DNA of 8,153 nt from Clostridiales bacterium (GTDB taxonomy: Bacteria; Bacillota; Clostridia; Christensenellales; Aristaeellaceae). Shown in pieces: positions 6,340 to 8,153 of this stretch (position 1 is its first letter; each line of letters opens with the position of its first letter). The stretch spans positions 1-8,153 of the forward strand of contig JAAZEI010000351.1 in NCBI GenBank assembly GCA_012512355.1. Reading direction: 5' to 3'. The notes beneath the pieces were generated by a model, which saw nothing but the letters and a program-made list of their open reading frames with translations, had not been told where the DNA came from and did not search any database. Made by a program: the position numbers and the translations under genes.

Positions 6340-7327
6340 CTATTTGCATAGCAGTCTGATTGTATAAAAATTCGTTTATAGCAGAAATATTTCGTTTCAA
6401 ATTGGGTACAAGAAAATATGTCTTGTTAATTAACTTTGAAGCAAATGCGCCTTTAACAGGTATGCTGAGGGTATCGATGCTGACATTGTCTATTCTCATA
6501 GTTTCTGTCAGCAGGCTTAACACATCACTCATAGTAACATCTGTCCCCACTCTTGGAATAAAAGCTGTTACCGCATCAGCCAGCTGGGAAAAAGAAGACT
6601 GGTTCAATTGCATATATATAGCTTTAATGACCTTTTGCTGGCGCACCACACGATCAAAATCACTATCAGTTTTTCTTATGCGAGCATAGCTCATCGCTTG
6701 CAATCCTGTTAAAATGCGAGAGCCTGATGCTGAGAGCATACCGAATTCTTCAGGCACACCGCGCAAATAATTAAAATAACCAAGGATACCATTCAAAGGT
6801 TTAAGCTCATATTCTTCAACAAATAGTTCTACTCCCCCTATGGCGTCAACAAGGTTAACCATAAGAGAAAAATTAATCGAAAGATAGCCATCAACAGTTA
6901 TCCCGAAATTCTCTTCTATTGTTTTCATAACCAAGTTAGCTCCGCCAAAGGCATAGGCCGCGTTTAATTTGTTGTGCCCCCTGCCTGGAATTTTTACATA
7001 CAGGTCCCGCATAAAAGAGACCAGTTTCAGAGTTTTTAATCGTGTGTTGAGCACAGCCAAAATCATGGTATCGCTGCGGCCTCCCAAGTCATCCCTATCC
7101 GTATCTATTCCAAGTATCAGCAATCTGTACTCACCATCAAGACCCGTGGCCGGGATCTGAAAATCTTCGGGGAGCACCATGTATAGCCTGTTTTCCTCAT
7201 CAGCTTCAGCCAGCATGTCGAGCAAAACATTTCGATCTTCCTCTGTTAAATTTATATCCGCATTGACAGCAGAACAAGAGCCCAGTAAGAGCAGGAAGAC
7301 ACTAAATAAAATAAATGCTTTTTTCAT
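6332..7327 (-). CDS. LytR-CpsA-Psr (LCP) family protein, probable wall glycopolymer ligase
   Basis: This 331-residue exported protein has one LCP domain from about residue 67 to 240. LCP enzymes transfer undecaprenyl-diphosphate-linked polymers such as teichoic acids or capsule onto peptidoglycan, outside the membrane. Hallmarks are LLILGIDTD (69-77) with D75, RSDTM (84-88), SFMRDLYVKIPG (104-115) with R107 and D108, HNKLNAAYAFGG (118-129), and YARIRKTDSDFDRVVRQQ (214-231). These supply the arginines and aspartates that bind the pyrophosphate and metal. The N-terminus is a short basic-hydrophobic signal ending LLGSC, so C18 could be a lipoprotein cysteine. Many LCP proteins instead keep an uncleaved membrane helix. 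About 90 further residues follow the domain without a recognised fold. The start has GGAGAG (7334-7339) 6 nt upstream. The gene lies between a terminator-like hairpin and the frr promoter. The specific polymer it attaches cannot be told from sequence. Confidence 0.93.
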   Translation of the reverse strand: MKKAFILFSVFLLLLGSCSAVNADINLTEEDRNVLLDMLAEADEENRLYMVLPEDFQIPATGLDGEYRLLILGIDTDRDDLGGRSDTMILAVLNTRLKTLKLVSFMRDLYVKIPGRGHNKLNAAYAFGGANLVMKTIEENFGITVDGYLSINFSLMVNLVDAIGGVELFVEEYELKPLNGILGYFNYLRGVPEEFGMLSASGSRILTGLQAMSYARIRKTDSDFDRVVRQQKVIKAIYMQLNQSSFSQLADAVTAFIPRVGTDVTMSDVLSLLTETMRIDNVSIDTLSIPVKGAFASKLINKTYFLVPNLKRNISAINEFLYNQTAMQIVD

Positions 7328-7340
7328 TCACTACTCTCCA

Positions 7341-7374
7341 AATTAAAATAACGCAGCCGGTGGCTGCGCTATTT
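7341..7374 (-). terminator. Rho-independent terminator-like hairpin after rnfB
   Basis: The minus strand forms a 13-bp stem. The arm AAATAGCGCAGCC pairs with GGCTGCGTTATTT, with one G-U wobble, around a 3-nt ACC loop (7346-7374). It is followed by T-rich sequence reading on into AATTT. The GC core is CGCAGCC/GGCTGCG. It begins 16 nt after the rnfB stop and is well placed to end the rnf transcript. Because both flanks are A/T runs it could also act on plus-strand transcription. The U-tract is interrupted, so efficiency may be partial. Confidence 0.72.
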
Positions 7375-7382
7375 AGGTCATC

Positions 7383-7388
7383 AGTATA
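7383..7388 (-). promoter_or_regulatory. Possible -10 box for the LCP gene
   Basis: The minus strand reads TATACT (5 of 6 to TATAAT) just after the rnfB stop. I see no convincing -35 box 16-18 nt upstream and no extended -10 TG. If used, transcription would start close to the terminator-like hairpin, placing it in the LCP leader. This is weak evidence, given only because the LCP gene has no other obvious promoter position. Confidence 0.2.
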
Positions 7389-7390
7389 AT

Positions 7391-8153
7391 TTAGGCGCTG
7401 ATGGTAATGCAGTTCTTAGGGCAAACAGGAACACAGGCTTCACATTTTGTGCACTTATCCACATCAATCTCTGCCAGAAAATTGGTGACATGAATCGCGT
7501 CATATTCGCAAGCTTTTTCGCAGCGTTTGCAAGCAATACAAGCGCGCTCACAAGCGGCATTTGCCAGTTTGGGCGCTTGCGTGTTCATGCATCGAACTGT
7601 AACAGTAGCAGCTCGGGGCAAAAGTTTAATCAGCATATTAGGACACTGCGCAACACACATGCCGCAGGCAGTGCATTTCTCAGGATCAATTACACATAGA
7701 TTATTAACAAAACTAATGGCATCAAATTGGCAAGCTCGCTGACAGTCACCAAGACCCACACAGGCGCTGGGACACATTTTGGGTCCTCCGGCCAAACTAA
7801 CTGCATGATGGCAGCTTTTAATGCCTTCATAAACAAACCTATCTTTGGAGATACCATCTTCCCCCTGACAGCGAATTCTCGCCACCATTGGCTCTATGTC
7901 CCCACTGGAGACTTTCATTATTTCAGCCAGCGCTGTGGCAGACTTAACACCGCCGGGAGTGCAGCCTGTAACAGGCGCTTCTCCCCTTACCACCGCTTCG
8001 GCAAAAGGATCACATCCCGGGTATCCGCAAGCGCCGCAATTGACTCCTGCAACGTTCTCACGAACCAGAGCTACGCGCTCATCCACCTGAACATGAAATA
8101 CTTTATCAGCCAAAGACAAAAGAACACCAAAACTTATACCCATACCGCCAAGA
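7391..8153 (-). CDS. rnfB: Rnf complex subunit B, iron-sulfur (5' end beyond right edge)
   Basis: RnfB is a multi-cluster subunit of the membrane Rnf complex, which couples reduced ferredoxin oxidation and NAD+ reduction to ion pumping. The frame is open to the window edge. The codons before the first visible ATG (8143) read LGG, continuing the family's usual LGG-x-G-x-x-FG membrane lead-in, so that ATG is internal and the real start and part of the anchor helix lie outside. Counting from that ATG, the Fes domain has NCGACGYPGC (35-44) plus C61. Next is a conserved cysteine region (C92, C111, C124, C128, C134, C138). Then come ferredoxin-type motifs C157/C160/C163/C167, C202/C205/C208/C212 and C231/C234/C237/C241, with additional C150, C185, C198 and C245. 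The remaining rnf genes (often rnfCDGEA before rnfB in Clostridia) would be upstream, outside the window. A terminator-like hairpin follows, marking the end of that operon. Confidence 0.95.
   Translation of the reverse strand, partial: LGGMGISFGVLLSLADKVFHVQVDERVALVRENVAGVNCGACGYPGCDPFAEAVVRGEAPVTGCTPGGVKSATALAEIMKVSSGDIEPMVARIRCQGEDGISKDRFVYEGIKSCHHAVSLAGGPKMCPSACVGLGDCQRACQFDAISFVNNLCVIDPEKCTACGMCVAQCPNMLIKLLPRAATVTVRCMNTQAPKLANAACERACIACKRCEKACEYDAIHVTNFLAEIDVDKCTKCEACVPVCPKNCITISA

Noticed and set aside
1..8153. RNA genes, CRISPR arrays, insertion sequences, prophage or defence genes
   Set aside because: Nearly every base lies in a recognised minus-strand gene. The gaps total well under 200 nt and hold only ribosome binding sites, a hairpin and promoter-like boxes. 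No long repeats or mobile-element motifs were seen.

Overview
The window is a dense block of bacterial housekeeping genes, all transcribed on the minus strand (right to left as drawn). It has PolC-type replicase, UppS, a LytR-CpsA-Psr (LCP) wall ligase and a clostridial-style RnfB, with almost no intergenic DNA. The gene order frr-(small ORF)-uppS-cdsA-dxr-rseP-ispG-polC is the arrangement familiar from low-GC Gram-positive bacteria. An anaerobe of the class Clostridia or a close relative is the best guess. I cannot place it to genus.

Layout in transcription order. Bases 8153-7391 hold rnfB, a membrane-associated iron-sulfur subunit of the Rnf ferredoxin:NAD+ oxidoreductase, whose 5' end lies beyond the right edge. 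A strong hairpin with a T-rich flank (7346-7374) follows. Next is an LCP-family gene (7327-6332) with a short N-terminal signal that looks like a lipoprotein signal. A compact gap then carries a good sigma-A-like promoter (6339-6311) and an ideal Shine-Dalgarno sequence for frr (6284-5727, ribosome recycling factor). After frr come an unassigned 71-codon ORF (5730-5515), uppS (5528-4809), cdsA (4812-4000), dxr (3985-2840), rseP (2820-1753), ispG (1752-679) and the first 227 codons of polC (682 to the left edge).

From frr to polC every junction is an overlap, a direct abutment or a gap under 20 nt, so these genes are very probably one transcript. Dxr and IspG are two steps of the MEP isoprenoid pathway. 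UppS turns the isoprenoid product into undecaprenyl diphosphate, the carrier lipid for wall polymers. CdsA makes CDP-diacylglycerol for phospholipids. RseP is an intramembrane protease. The upstream LCP protein is expected to use undecaprenyl-linked polymers, so the window links carrier-lipid supply to a consumer of that carrier.

Most of the window is conventional. The points worth a second look are the 71-aa ORF between frr and uppS, the start-site corrections (uppS at an internal ATG, polC at a TTG, rnfB truncated at the edge), the terminator-like hairpin lying almost against the LCP ribosome binding site, and the promoter tucked into the LCP stop codon. I see no RNA genes, mobile elements, CRISPR arrays or long repeats. 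No stretch over 300 bases lacks a gene.
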